A stretch of 64,000 bases of DNA, taken from positions 124,001 to 188,000 of the forward strand of contig BQMJ01000028.1 in assembly GCA_025991245.1 (NCBI GenBank). The letters are read 5' to 3'. A program made the translations under genes and the position numbers. Source of the DNA: Galdieria partita. Lineage: Eukaryota; Rhodophyta; Bangiophyceae; Galdieriales; Galdieriaceae. Of this stretch, positions 1 to 10,229 are shown in pieces. Positions within the stretch are counted from its first letter, which is position 1; each line of letters opens with the position of its first letter. The notes beneath the pieces were generated by a model. That model worked only from the letters and a program-made list of their open reading frames with translations. It was not told where the DNA came from and made no database searches.

Positions 1-81
1 GTCTTGGGTTTTATCGTCGGTTTGGTTGGAATCCACAGTACATTCCAGAGTTTCTATAGTAGGAAAGGAAAAAGTATTCAT
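1..81 (-). CDS. 5' end of an unidentified protein gene (partial)
   Basis: An ATG on the minus strand opens a reading frame of 27 codons that runs without a stop to the window edge. The visible residues are hydrophilic and rich in Thr and Asp, with nothing diagnostic. It would be transcribed away from the GapN gene, with about 0.9 kb between the two starts. The frame is short enough to be chance, so the call is tentative and the product unknown. Confidence 0.3.
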   Translation of the reverse strand, partial: MNTFSFPTIETLECTVDSNQTDDKTQD

Positions 82-1015
82 GTGTCAATCAACCAATTAG
101 ATAACTGGGAAAAGTAAACAAAAATTCTTCCAGAGTAAAAGGAAAGGGAGACAACTGTGACTAGAAGAGACGGTTGGATGGAGGCGGTTTCACATCAACC
201 CCTCTTTTCCCTCTTGTTTTTCGAGGAGGTAAGCAGCAATAACAGAAAATTTCACTGCAATGTATATCCAACTTGAGACTCTTTCTTCAATGTCTCTTTA
301 CCACTTGAATAGTACAGCAACAATATGAATCAGCAGAGTGACCACAATCACACAATGTACAATATAAACCCACAAAATTGCTGCTGTTGCCAAGACAGAA
401 GCTTTCAAGACAGCTTTTTGTTCCCAAACACCGACTCTTTTCACAAAGAACAACACCACAACTCACCAACAACAATCCGCCTCCGTCTTCATCTCTGTGG
501 AAAATTCCAAACTTGCTTCCATGGGATGTTCAATTCTATTAGACAATCAAGGCAACTCCCAACAACGATAGAATAGTCAATGTATTGGCTGGTTGTTTCC
601 AACTAGTTGTGGTGTGATAACAAATCAACCCAAAAAAGAAACTTGGGCATATATCGTTATCCAATGGATGTAAATTAGTTGAAATATTTTTATTCTATAT
701 TGAGCTACCTTACGTTGGCCGTTCTTATGGATATGAAGAATACTCGTTGATAGTGGCAATCAAGGTATTTTTTCTATGACAATCAGGTCAGGGTCCTTTT
801 TTCTGACATATCACGGAAGAGTCCACTCTCACAAGATAAAAACCAGAAGAATGGTTACTTTTTGTTGGATAGTGGACGAGAGAGGGTTTTAGGATATTGG
901 ATGGGGCAGAGAGGAATGTGAGGATTTCTTCCTCTTCGACGGCCATTTTCTTCACAACTCGAGGAAGAAATGCCATTTTCAGATCTTGTCATTTTCACAT
1001 TTTGTTTTCACAATC
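82..1015. other. Intergenic region upstream of GapN
   Basis: This 0.9 kb stretch holds only short, low-complexity reading frames on either strand, including a Gln/Asn/Cys-rich one at 325-576 (+) and a 62-codon one at 788-976 (-). None resembles a known family and none is linked to convincing splice sites. It probably carries the promoters and leaders of the two flanking, divergently arranged genes. I see no tRNA-like fold or repeat. Confidence 0.5.
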
Positions 1016-2962
1016 ATGGCCTTTGTAACACCCACAATCATCAACTTGCCAACTTACAACAGTTACTGCAGTTCATCATCATTTTTGGGTTCTTCAGCCA
1101 CTTGTAGACAAAGACCCATATTGGTCGGTGGCTATGGTGGAAACCAAATGACATCTTGGAAACAACCTAAACTGGATGCCTGCTATGAAACCAGTACAAA
1201 AATACACAGTGGTAAGTAGACGTACTGGAAATGTTCAATAAAACTTTATATCATCTCCTAGAAACTGCGAGTGATCATCACATACTCATGCTTGAAACCA
1301 AACCCACATTGGCTTCTCTTTGCAAAATGAAGGAAAAGGATAATATCTTCTTGTACCTATCTAATGGAGAGTGGAGTAAGTACTTACTTTGCCTAGTTGA
1401 CAATTCTATTTATGCCATTTCTATAGGAACAAGCACTAGTGGAAAAGTATGGAAAGAATATTCACCTTGTAACGGTACAGAAATATATACTTGTCAATCT
1501 TGTTCAACGGAAGAAGTCAACCAAGCCTTTCATGCTGCAGCTACTTCTCAAGTAAGTCGTCTTGAGATGTATCATTTATCACAACTGATAAGAGCAACCA
1601 CCACTATTTTCTATAGGTTATGTGGGCAAAAACACCGCTATGGAAGAGAGCAGAATATCTAAAACAAGCTGCTAAAATACTTCGCCTACATCAAGATGAA
1701 GTTGCCAATTGTTTAATGAATGAAATTGCCAAAAATCGTAAACACGCGCTTTCAGAAGTAGTAAGAACAGCCGACTTGATAGAATATGTAGCTGAACAAG
1801 GTAAATATATGCACTTTATCTCCATATCCTAATAATAATAATAATATAATGTGTAGGTATGAGAATGAGTGGAAAACTGATGTATCCCGACTCCTTTCCA
1901 GGGCAAAAACGAAATCAGCTATGCCTTATACATCGAGTACCTTTAGGAGTGGTGTTGTGTATTCCTCCATTCAATTATCCAGTAAACTTGTGTGCTTCCA
2001 AAGTTGCTCCAGCATTGATGATGGGAAACAGTGTGGTTATCAAAACGCCCAGCCATGGAGTCGTATCTTGTTTGTATCTTGCTGCAGCACTTCATTTGGC
2101 TGGTATACCTCCTGGAGTTGTCAATGTACTAACCGGAAAGGGATCAGAAATAGGTGACTATTTGGTAACTCATCCTTTGGTAAATGCTATTTCTCTTACA
2201 GGAGGTACGCATACGGGTATTTCAGTTTCCAAAAAGGCTGGAATGATTCCTTTACAAATGGAACTTGGAGGTAAAGATGCAGCCATTGTGTTGGATGATG
2301 CAGATTTACAACAATCCGTTGCTTCTATTGCTTCTGGTGCGTTTTCTTACAATGGCCAGAGGTGCACCGCAGTGAAGATTGTGTACGTAAAACAACAAGT
2401 AGCAGATGCTCTAGTGAATGGATTGAAAGAACAAGTAGAGAAGTTATCAGTGGGTTCTCCACAAGACAATGCCGACATAACTCCTGTGATACATCATTCC
2501 TCTGCAGATTATATCGAAAAATTGGTTCAAGATGCCATTCAAAAGGGAGCCAAACAAATAACTCCATTTCGCAGAAAAGATAATCTTATATGGCCAACGA
2601 TATTAGACAATGTTGATAAGAATATGCGAGTGGCTTGGGAGGAACCTTTTGGGCCTTTGTTGCCTATTGTTAGAGTAAACTCGGAAGCACAAGCTATAGA
2701 AATGGTGAATAAGAGTTCTATGGGATTGCAGGCATCCATCTTCTCAAGAAATGTAGAGGCTGCTATGTCTATAGCAGATCTTCTCAAGACAGGAACAGTT
2801 CATCTTAATGGACAACCAGCACGTGGTCCTGATCATTTTCCATTCCAAGGTTGGAAAGATTCCGGTATTGGCTCTCAAGGAGTTTTATATAGCTTGGAGG
2901 CGATGAGTAAAATCAAAAGTATAGTAATTCATTTTGCTAAAGAGACATATACTTGTAACTAG
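1016..2962 (+). CDS. gapN: Non-phosphorylating glyceraldehyde-3-phosphate dehydrogenase (NADP-dependent GapN, ALDH11 family)
   Basis: GapN oxidises glyceraldehyde 3-phosphate straight to 3-phosphoglycerate, making NADPH and no ATP. Five exons (introns 1212-1261, 1376-1426, 1552-1616, 1801-1856) give 574 residues. The core matches plant ALDH11 throughout: WAKTPLWKRA, a PLGVV..IPPFNYPVNL stretch, MELGGKDA with the catalytic Glu, GQRCTA with the catalytic Cys near residue 375, and a WEEPFGP block near the C-terminus. Plant enzymes are about 496 residues and cytosolic. Here about 75 extra N-terminal residues start MAFV and are rich in Ser, Thr and Tyr, which resembles a red algal plastid transit peptide. 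An in-frame Met in exon 2 could start a shorter cytosolic form. Family assignment is very secure; location is inference. Confidence 0.9.
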
Positions 2963-3019
2963 CAGAAACAAGAAATATGTCTTCCTTTCGGGAATTCCCT
3001 ACCTTTATAAACATCTTTC

Positions 3020-4383
3020 TTAAGAACTTTGAGACAGTCTCTTTGATGCATTCCATCGTAGAAAGGCATGAATAAAGTCATCCAACTCTCCATCTAATAC
3101 AGACTCCACATCTCCCTTCTCTACATGAGTTCGAAGGTCCTTTACGAGTTTGTATGGATGAAAAATATAGTTTCTAATCTGGTTACCCCATTCAGCTTCT
3201 ATCACATCTCCTCTTACTTCATTTCGAATTCTTTCCTTTCGTTCCTTTTCAAGCAATAATAATTTGGAACGCAAAAGTTGCATAGCCATTTGTTTGTTTT
3301 GGTATTGACTTCTTTCCTTTGCACTTCGTACTTGGATACCGGTTGGAATGTGATGTATGCGAACAGCTGTTTCTACTTTGTTCACATTTTGTCCACCTTT
3401 ACCTCCAGCACGCATCTACAAAACACTGTCCATATCTTATATATCATCACCAACCCAAACAGAAACCTACCGTTGTAACTAACAAGTCTTCAGGTGGAAT
3501 AACAAGTGCTTCCAGTTCTTCCTCTTGTAAAAAAGGTATTACATCTACACCAGCAAAACTTGTTTGTCGCTTGTTGTTCGCATTAAAAGGTGACAGACGA
3601 ACTAGTCGATGCGCACCTTTCTCGCCTTGAAGATAACCATAAGCATATTCATTTTGTACTTGCAAACAAGCAGACTTTATTCCTGCTTCTTCTCCATCTG
3701 CAATATCCAATATAGTAAAAGGGAAACCTTGTCTTTCACACCATCTCGTATACATTCGAAACAGCAAAGAAGTCCAATCTTGAGCATCCGTACCACCTGC
3801 ACCGGCTGTAATAGTCAATATTGCTGCGTTGACATCGTATTGACCGGAAAATAAGTGTTGAGTTTCCCAAAGATTCAACTCTCTTTTCAACTGTACAATA
3901 TTGTGAGTTGCTTCTTCTAGTAAAGAGCTATCAGGGTTTCCTTCAGTGGATTGTAGTTGTAAATAAGCTTGCAAGTCCTCTAAACGCTGTTCCCAGCTGG
4001 TGAATTTTTCTAGTTTATGGCGTTTGGAAGCCAAATCTTTCAAAACTTTTTCTGCCAGAGTCTTGTTCTCCCAAAAGCTACCGTCGCTGCTCTGCGCTTG
4101 AAGTGATTCTATCTATATGAACAAAAAACTATTTTCTGCAATCTCATAAAACCTATAACAAACTAACCTCTTTCCTAAGTCGGTCCACAGAAACCGACTT
4201 GAAAACAACGTCAACTCGTTCTTTTAAATAAGAAAACTCTTTCTCAATATCTACTTGGGAATAAATAGTATAATATTTCTTGTAACAAAAGTGACAACGG
4301 ATGGTTGATATTGCTACATGTTTGACAAACTTGTTGGACTGTCGATTGCTTTTCCATCCGCAAGATGCAATGACAAAGGTCAT
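3020..4383 (-). CDS. prfB: Peptide chain release factor 2, organellar (plastid-type PrfB)
   Basis: RF2 recognises UGA/UAA stop codons on bacterial-type ribosomes and triggers peptide release. Three exons (introns 4113-4167 and 3416-3470, the second opening directly onto the catalytic domain) give 417 residues. Visible features are the N-terminal helical domain, AGAGGTDAQDW, the anticodon-like loop with LSPFNANNKRQTSFA (the SPF tripeptide typical of RF2), and RAGGKGGQNVNK carrying the GGQ peptidyl-hydrolysis motif. The bacterial programmed frameshift is absent, as expected in a nuclear gene. The N-terminus starts MTFVIAS and is basic and Ser/Lys rich, fitting a transit peptide. Best reading is a plastid RF2 comparable to plant HCF109. 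The stop lies 57 bp from the convergent GapN stop. Confidence 0.9.
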
Positions 4384-4477
4384 TATGATTATCGCGTGAA
4401 ATCCTCATCCATCTATTTCATAGTTGTTGCAAGTTGTAATATTGCAAAAGGATTGAAAAAAGTCTATTTCTAAGCAT

Positions 4478-4848
4478 TCAATTTTCTTTCCATTGATATC
4501 CACATTGAACACAGCGATAGAACGTTGACATAGGTTCGTCTGCCGAACGCGTTTGCATCTGAAAGAAATAAGCCTTTCTATGCGAACAAAGTGGACACAT
4601 GGCATCTGTTTGGTCGGCCTAAAAAAGTTCAAGTCGTTGAAATTCCAAAAATAGAGTTCAAGTACCAAATCCCACTGTTTCTCACCACCCAATATATCAG
4701 CTTCTTGCTTTTTCTGCAAACCAAACAACTTTCTTTCCATCTTTCCCTCTACTTGGTAATAAAAAGGACAAGTTCTGCATACAAAACGAAACGAGTCCTG
4801 TTGTCTTTCCAATATCAAAAGGTTATGACACCATCGACAGAACAACAT
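4478..4848 (-). CDS. POLR3K: RNA polymerase III subunit RPC11 (C11/POLR3K)
   Basis: C11 is the small Pol III subunit needed for RNA cleavage, termination and reinitiation. Two exons (intron 4619-4665) encode 107 residues, matching the family length of about 108. An N-terminal zinc ribbon (CRWCHN then CRTCPF) is joined by a linker with DILGGEKQW to a TFIIS-like C-terminal ribbon (CPLCSH then CVQCGYQW). The cleavage hairpin QTRSADEPMSTFYRC is intact, including the acidic DE pair. The MLFC start is the canonical family start, although the frame is open upstream through a GTG. Only 11 bp separate its ATG from the divergent ATG of the next gene. Without splicing, the second ribbon would be missed. 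Confidence 0.92.
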
Positions 4849-4859
4849 GAAATTCCTCA
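4849..4859. promoter_or_regulatory. Minimal head-to-head interval between two start codons
   Basis: These 11 bases are all that lies between the ATG of RPC11 (minus) and the ATG of the FYV7-like gene (plus). Each gene's leader and promoter must therefore lie within the other gene's coding sequence, or transcription starts very close to or at the ATG. Both start codons are the only plausible ones in their frames. Confidence 0.6.
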
Positions 4860-5452
4860 ATGCCACCGAGACGAAATGGCATTCAAGTGCACAAGTTGTT
4901 AAAAAGACAAGGAGACCAAGCTCGACGTTTTCAAGCTATTTTAAACAAGAAGCAACAGAAAAAAGACAGAGAACGTCGCAGAATCAAAGAATATAAGAAA
5001 TGGTTGGCTCAACTAGAGAAGAAAGGTGAATTACAACAATACAGTATCAAAGACTGGTATGGTGACGAAAGTACGTCACTGGAACAACAAAACCAACAAC
5101 AAGAGCAATTAGACAAGAAAGAGGAACAAGTAGCTGATCAAGAGAAAGAAATCGAGAACCATGAACAACATAAAAGTCCATCAAGTGATCAAATTTCCGA
5201 CGACAACCCATCAGTTTCACAACAATATACTGCAACCCCCGTTATAGAGTCATTTCAACAGGATTTTGAGTCTGGCAAGAGAGAAAAAATGGTTCGCCTG
5301 CAAAAACGTAAGAATAAGGTAGGTTTGAGAGATATCTTTGGAAACAAGTTGAATATTATCCGCAGCATAGAAAATTAACTTTGCGGACTCGTAAGGGACA
5401 ACCCATTATGAAATATCAAATGGCGAATCTCATCGAAAAACTCCAAAAGTAA
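4860..5452 (+). CDS. FYV7/CCDC59-like rRNA-processing protein
   Basis: Proteins of this family act in small-subunit rRNA processing in the nucleolus. The protein (about 181 residues) is strongly charged, with a basic N-terminus, a long Lys/Glu/Gln-rich predicted coiled coil and a basic C-terminus. An intron at 5319-5365 joins the last exon, which supplies the recognisable family tail: TRKGQPIMKYQMANLIEKL, resembling the GQPvm...lleKi end of FYV7 and CCDC59. Without this splice the frame ends in an unrelated 20-residue tail. It is divergent from a Pol III subunit gene, a sensible functional pairing. The weak point is that only the C-terminal motif is diagnostic. Confidence 0.65.
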
Positions 5453-5491
5453 AGAAAAATGCCACTAAAAAATGGCGCGCTTCAGTTTCAT

Positions 5492-6457
5492 TTAAGAATG
5501 ATCTCGAATAGTCTCAAAAAGTGAGTCATAAGTGCCATTGGCCGATTCTTCAGGAAAGAATATTTTCATGGTATTATGAAAGGCTTCTTTGGCGACTTGT
5601 TCTATGGTGACTTGATGAAGTTTGGAAACAATTTCTGCAACTTGTCGAATATGACACGGCTCTGTTCGTCCTTTGACACAACTTCCAGGTTCATATTTCT
5701 TATATGATACAGTTTTCCAACGACTTTGTATCCAATGATAACCAGCATGTGTTTTTCGTATTTCACAATAAGGACAATCGGTTTCTAAGACTAATCGCTC
5801 GAGAGGTATCTTTTGAACGACACTTAGGTTCTCGTCGGTTTTAAGAGAACAACCATTTATGCCTATGTAAAGATCCAAGTCTAATAACTGTTTCAGTTCA
5901 TCTTGATTTCCGGTAAACGAATGTACAACTCCGTTTTTGAACCTACTGCGATGCTTCTGAACCATCTTGACAAAGTCTCCATTCGTGTTGCGGTTATGAA
6001 AAATGATAGGAAGTTTCAGTTGTTCTGCCAATAGAAAATGATATTCAAATCCTACGTGCTGTCGAACTTTATCACAAAACGTCAAACGATCATAGTCAAG
6101 ACCACATTCTCCAACGGCAACAATCTTTCCTTTTGAAGAGGACGCTATATCAATGAGGTTCTTTACATATTGCATATTGCTGACTTCTTGTGCATCCATA
6201 AAAACATCACATCTCGTTGGGTGAATACCAACAGTAGTAAAGAGATTCGGCGTCTCTTTTACCAACTCAACTGCTTCTCTTGCCATATCGACAGAACCTG
6301 CAGTCACCAATATACGAAAAACTCCTGCTTCCCTAGCTCTGTCCAATACAATAGACAAGTCTGGTACGTGTCTCTCTACTTGGTTGTATATACCTTGAAA
6401 CATAGGGTCTGTCAAATTGGCAGCAACGTCGATGAATGGTAGCATTCTCGAAGACAT
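5492..6457 (-). CDS. TATDN1: TatD-family metal-dependent DNase (TATDN1 type)
   Basis: TatD enzymes are TIM-barrel metal nucleases with 3'-5' exonuclease activity, linked to DNA repair and apoptotic DNA degradation. The single exon encodes 321 residues, close to human TATDN1 (about 297). Family blocks in order are FIDVAANLTDPMFQG (where TATDN1 and E. coli TatD also lack the HxH of other members), TVGIHPTRC, VGECGLDYDR with a metal-binding Glu, IIFHNRN, VVHSFTG, YIGINGCSLKT and LETDCPYC with the metal-binding Asp. It converges on the FYV7-like gene with 39 bp between stops and is divergent from pyruvate kinase. No targeting peptide is evident, so a nuclear or cytosolic location is likely. Confidence 0.9.
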   Translation of the reverse strand: MSSRMLPFIDVAANLTDPMFQGIYNQVERHVPDLSIVLDRAREAGVFRILVTAGSVDMAREAVELVKETPNLFTTVGIHPTRCDVFMDAQEVSNMQYVKNLIDIASSSKGKIVAVGECGLDYDRLTFCDKVRQHVGFEYHFLLAEQLKLPIIFHNRNTNGDFVKMVQKHRSRFKNGVVHSFTGNQDELKQLLDLDLYIGINGCSLKTDENLSVVQKIPLERLVLETDCPYCEIRKTHAGYHWIQSRWKTVSYKKYEPGSCVKGRTEPCHIRQVAEIVSKLHQVTIEQVAKEAFHNTMKIFFPEESANGTYDSLFETIRDHS

Positions 6458-6587
6458 TCAACAACAACAGTTGATAGGGAAGTATTTCTATTAAAGAGAA
6501 TATTCCAAATGCTACAATGATTTCTTGAAGTTTTTGAAAGTTGTAAGAATCGATTGATTGGAGGAGAGAGAGATATTGTCGTCAATC

Positions 6588-8378
6588 ATGAAGGATGATT
6601 CGTCGTCTACGTGCTTTGTACCACTTGTGCTTGAGAGTTCGTATCACAAGAATGGCTCAAGTTTCTCTGTAAATAGGTTTACAAATAGCAGCAATACCTT
6701 TTATGGAGCTTTTTCTCGCAGCTTTTGTTTTAACAGATCGTTTCTCTCACCCTCTTTCATCAAAACTGATCGTCGTACAAGATCGACTGTAGGGATAGTT
6801 GCTACGCAGCTGGTCAATGGTGTACTTGAAGAAGAAGTAAACCAACTATCCAAATTAGCAGAGTACAAGGAACTTTTGGCAAGTACAAAACATCCTTCCA
6901 AAGTGGTTTGCACCATTGGCCCAAAGACTTGTTCTTTCGAAATGATTAAAAAGTTAGCTGAGCACGGTATGAATGTCTTGCGAATGAATATGTCACATGG
7001 TACCCATGAGTGGCATCAACAAGTGATCAATCATGCGAAAAAGTTGAATAAAGAGTCTGGATGGAATATTGGCATCCTTTTAGACACCAAAGGCCCTGAA
7101 GTTCGTTCTGGTGATCTGAAAGAGCCAGTTTATGTAGAAAGAGGCACTCGATTCACGTTTACTATCCGTAGACAAGTCGAATATGAACCTTTTACTACTG
7201 ACGTTAATTATGATGATTTTACATCGGATGTTCGTCCTGGAGATGTCTTATTGGTAGATGGTGGAATTTGTTCTTTTCTTGTAAAGCAAGTAACAGATTT
7301 GGATGTGATTACAGAATGTTTAGAAAGTGGGATATTAACAAGTCGCCGACATCTCAACGTAAGAGGAAAGACTGCTTCATTACCAGCCATTACGGAAAAG
7401 GATTGGTTGGATATCGACTTTGGTATTCGAAACGATGTAGATTTTATCGCTCTTTCTTTTGTGAAACATGAAGATGATGTGCAATATTTGAAGAAATATT
7501 TACTAGAGCATGGCTCATCTGCTTTGGTTATTTCCAAGATTGAGTCAGCAGCTGCTGTACAAAGACTGGAGCCCATTTTGAAAGCTTCAGACGGTGCAAT
7601 GGTAATTATGTTTTGTTGTTTTATGAAAAGAATCTGAGAGTTTTGATAGGTGGCTCGTGGAGACTTGGGAGCAGAAATTCCCGTTGAAGAAGTTCCCCTC
7701 ATACAAGAAGAAATCGTTCGAATCAATCGAAGACTACAAAAACCAACTATTGTTGCTACTCATATGTTGGAATCGATGATAACTTTTCCTAGTCCAACCA
7801 GAGCAGAAGTTACGGATGTTTCGGAAGCAGTTCGTCAAGGAGCTGATGCGACCATGTTGAGTGGTGAAACAGCCAATGGCTCCTTTCCTTTGGAAGCTGT
7901 GAATACTATGTGTACTATTGCACGAAGTGTTTGGACACTTCCTTATGAATATGAACGATCTCCATCATTATTTCATTATCGTCAGATGGATTCTTCTTCC
8001 CTTGTTGATTCCTCAATTGCTGCTCTGTGTTCATCTGCAGCCGTTTTAGCCAATCATTTGAATGCTCGTGCTCTTGTCGTATTTACTAAAACCGGAAAGA
8101 TTGCTTGTTCTGTTTCTGCTGCTCGTCCCAGTTGCCCTATTTTGGCATTCACACCTGATGAAGGATTGAAACGAAGACTCTCTTTATATTGGGGAATTGA
8201 AGCATATCAAATAGCCTTCTCAAACAATCCAGAAGAAACAGTTTCAGCTGCCTTTAAGAAGATGAGTCAACGTAATATGGCCAAACATGGAGACTTGATA
8301 GTTGTACTCAGTGATATGTTGGTATCCAATGGTACTTTTGTCAATTCTGTTCAAGTTCGTCGATGGATCGCAAGTTGA
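6588..8378 (+). CDS. PK: Pyruvate kinase with N-terminal extension
   Basis: This enzyme converts phosphoenolpyruvate and ADP to pyruvate and ATP at the end of glycolysis. Two exons (intron 7602-7649) give about 580 residues. Recognisable blocks are KVVCTIGPKT, NVLRMNMSHG, LDTKGPEVRSGD, the catalytic-loop VISKIES with its conserved Lys, GAMVARGDLGAEIP (split by the intron), a PTIVATHMLESM block and TMLSGETANGSFP, followed by the C-terminal regulatory domain. About 100 residues precede the catalytic core; they are Ser/Phe/Asn rich and basic, fitting a plastid transit peptide. I start at the first ATG; the frame is open upstream only through a TTG. A cytosolic isozyme would normally lack the extension. 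The stop is 57 bp from the convergent BRF2-like gene. Confidence 0.93.
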
Positions 8379-8435
8379 TGCTACTTTTATATGACTGGGA
8401 TTGCGCATGTTGTTTGTATCGGTGGTTGTTGCTTT

Positions 8436-9464
8436 CTACTTGCTTTTGTTTTGTACACAAGGAGGCAAAAACATTTCCATTGTTTGTGAATGACCATCAC
8501 TAGTCTCTTCCTTGTTGGAACAATATCCTAATATAGTTAATAACAAGGAAACATTTTGATGTATGTTTTTTTGATCAAGTTGGTCAGCCCAAGGTAACAA
8601 CGCTTTTGCATCTTTCAACAATGTGTCTGTGAATTCATTGTATCTCTGTCGAATACTTTGTTCTGTACTCGATAAATGCTTCGACATATCTCTCCACAAT
8701 TGTCTGCGTCTTTCTTGACTGAGCAAACCACAACAAGTTGCTGCCAACGTCGATGCTGCAATCACAACATGGATAGGTTTTCTTCCAGTAAGTAGCCATC
8801 TTTATCATATTCGATATATCAGATGGGGCAATTCAACAGAATAAGAAACATACCTTTGTTCAGCATACCACAGTAGCTTACAACTCAAATGATATACACT
8901 TCCTAATGAAGAGGAGTGACGCTGTTCCGAATCGGGAAATAACAAAGTCAACAGAATACTACAAACACGCCACAACAGTGCAAAAGGGTCTCCAGGAGGG
9001 ACTTGTAACTCCAACTGTGCTATCAACTGTTGATATACTCTACCGGTCTCACTCACTATACAATTAGCAGCTATGGAACAATCCGTCATATTCACTGGTT
9101 TAGAATGCATACGAGCTACAATATAGACACAGGCAGCACATGACGCTGGGAACCAATGTTGATAACAGGGCCAAGAAAGTTGAGCTACTCTAGTAACAAG
9201 GGAATCCAAGGGAGTCAATAAATCACCATCTAAAGCTAGTTTTCTAACAATTTCTTTACAACCGTTGAATAACACTCTTGTTGCTCTTTCTTGACGATGG
9301 AAAGGTTGAAAAGAAGATGGACTAAAACTTCCTTCAGGGTTATCTGTTTGTAAAAGACTTTCTTCACAAACCCAACCACAGTTGGAACAAATAGTAATAG
9401 TACCGTGTTTTACAACACAACTACTCTGACACTCTTGACAAGATATCTTTTCCAAGTCTGTCAT
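8436..9464 (-). CDS. BRF2-like TFIIB-family transcription factor (TFIIIB subunit candidate)
   Basis: TFIIB-family proteins recruit polymerases; BRF2 does this for Pol III at snRNA-type promoters. Two exons (intron 8800-8853) give 324 residues. The N-terminus is a zinc ribbon (CQECQSS...CSNCGWV), followed by two divergent cyclin-like repeats. The second repeat contains RWLLTGRKPIHVVIAASTLA, created by the splice, which strongly resembles vertebrate BRF2 ([21 protein letters not shown]). The C-terminal LPPC also resembles a short motif in BRF2. It lacks the long BRF1 C-terminal region. A plant-type TFIIB paralogue is the alternative. Two other Pol III genes lie in the window (RPC11, RPAC1). Confidence 0.65.
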
Positions 9465-9764
9465 TGTTCAGGTTTCATTCTAGTCCAACTTGACCCAATG
9501 ATAGTTTGTCCATTCCATCAACTAGAAATAATATCTATTCCATCTATTTTATATATTCGATAGATATGTATTCTTCATGACTAGAGAGATCGGATCATTG
9601 GAGAGAATGGATGGCCTGTTGTGGTGTGGGGGTGGCTTTGTGTGATATTGAGCGTGCTCGTTGGTTATCGGAGGAGCCAAACCACACAACGTTGGTTTCA
9701 ACACAACTCTTGTAGATATTATATACAAATTGTTGTAGGAAAGAAAATCTATTGTATCGTTACA
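9465..9764. other. Divergent intergenic region, BRF2-like and sigma factor
   Basis: Exactly 300 bp separate the two divergent start codons. A reading frame is open here upstream of the sigma factor ATG but has no plausible targeting sequence or homology, so I treat it as leader and promoter. No RNA gene is recognisable. Confidence 0.4.
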
Positions 9765-10176
9765 ATGAGTTTTTATCACTCTCACCTTGAGAGGATCTCG
9801 GCACTTCGTCGCCCATGTTTTGTTCCCTCTTGTAGTAACGGTCCATTATGGCTACTTTCGAAAACATACGGATGTAACGGATTAACTACTGCTTTTAGAA
9901 AAAGTATCAAAACATCTGCTTCTAGATGGGTTGTGTTGAAGACAAACCACTTACGTCGCTGGTATGCACCCCATTGGGAACAGAAATATGGAATGGATCA
10001 GGAAAACAAGGTAAGGAAACAAATGACACAATTTATTTGGCAAACATTCGAAGGCTCTTGTTGGAAAAGCGGTCAACTGGATGCTCAAATAGTTTGCAAT
10101 AGAAGAGTTGTGAGTCGTGTTACTCGGTGGCTTGTTTTCATAGAGTTGATCATAGCCACTGTAGTGTCAAAAACTT

Positions 10177-10229
<53 letters not shown>

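Noticed and set aside
325-576. 83-codon frame rich in Asn, Gln, His and Cys
   Set aside because: Low complexity, no homology and no splice links; typical of chance in an A/C-biased stretch.
788-976. 62-codon minus-strand frame beginning MAFLPRVV
   Set aside because: The start resembles a transit peptide, but the rest shows no domain and it is likely part of the GapN promoter.
4405-4477. Extension of RPC11 through the unspliced frame to 4405
   Set aside because: That reading lacks the second zinc ribbon; the spliced form matches the family to its normal length.
6558-6587. Upstream start for pyruvate kinase
   Set aside because: The upstream codon is TTG; the first ATG is at 6588.
9549-9785. 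78-codon minus-strand frame overlapping the sigma factor start
   Set aside because: No domain, and it overlaps the sigma factor first exon, which has better support.
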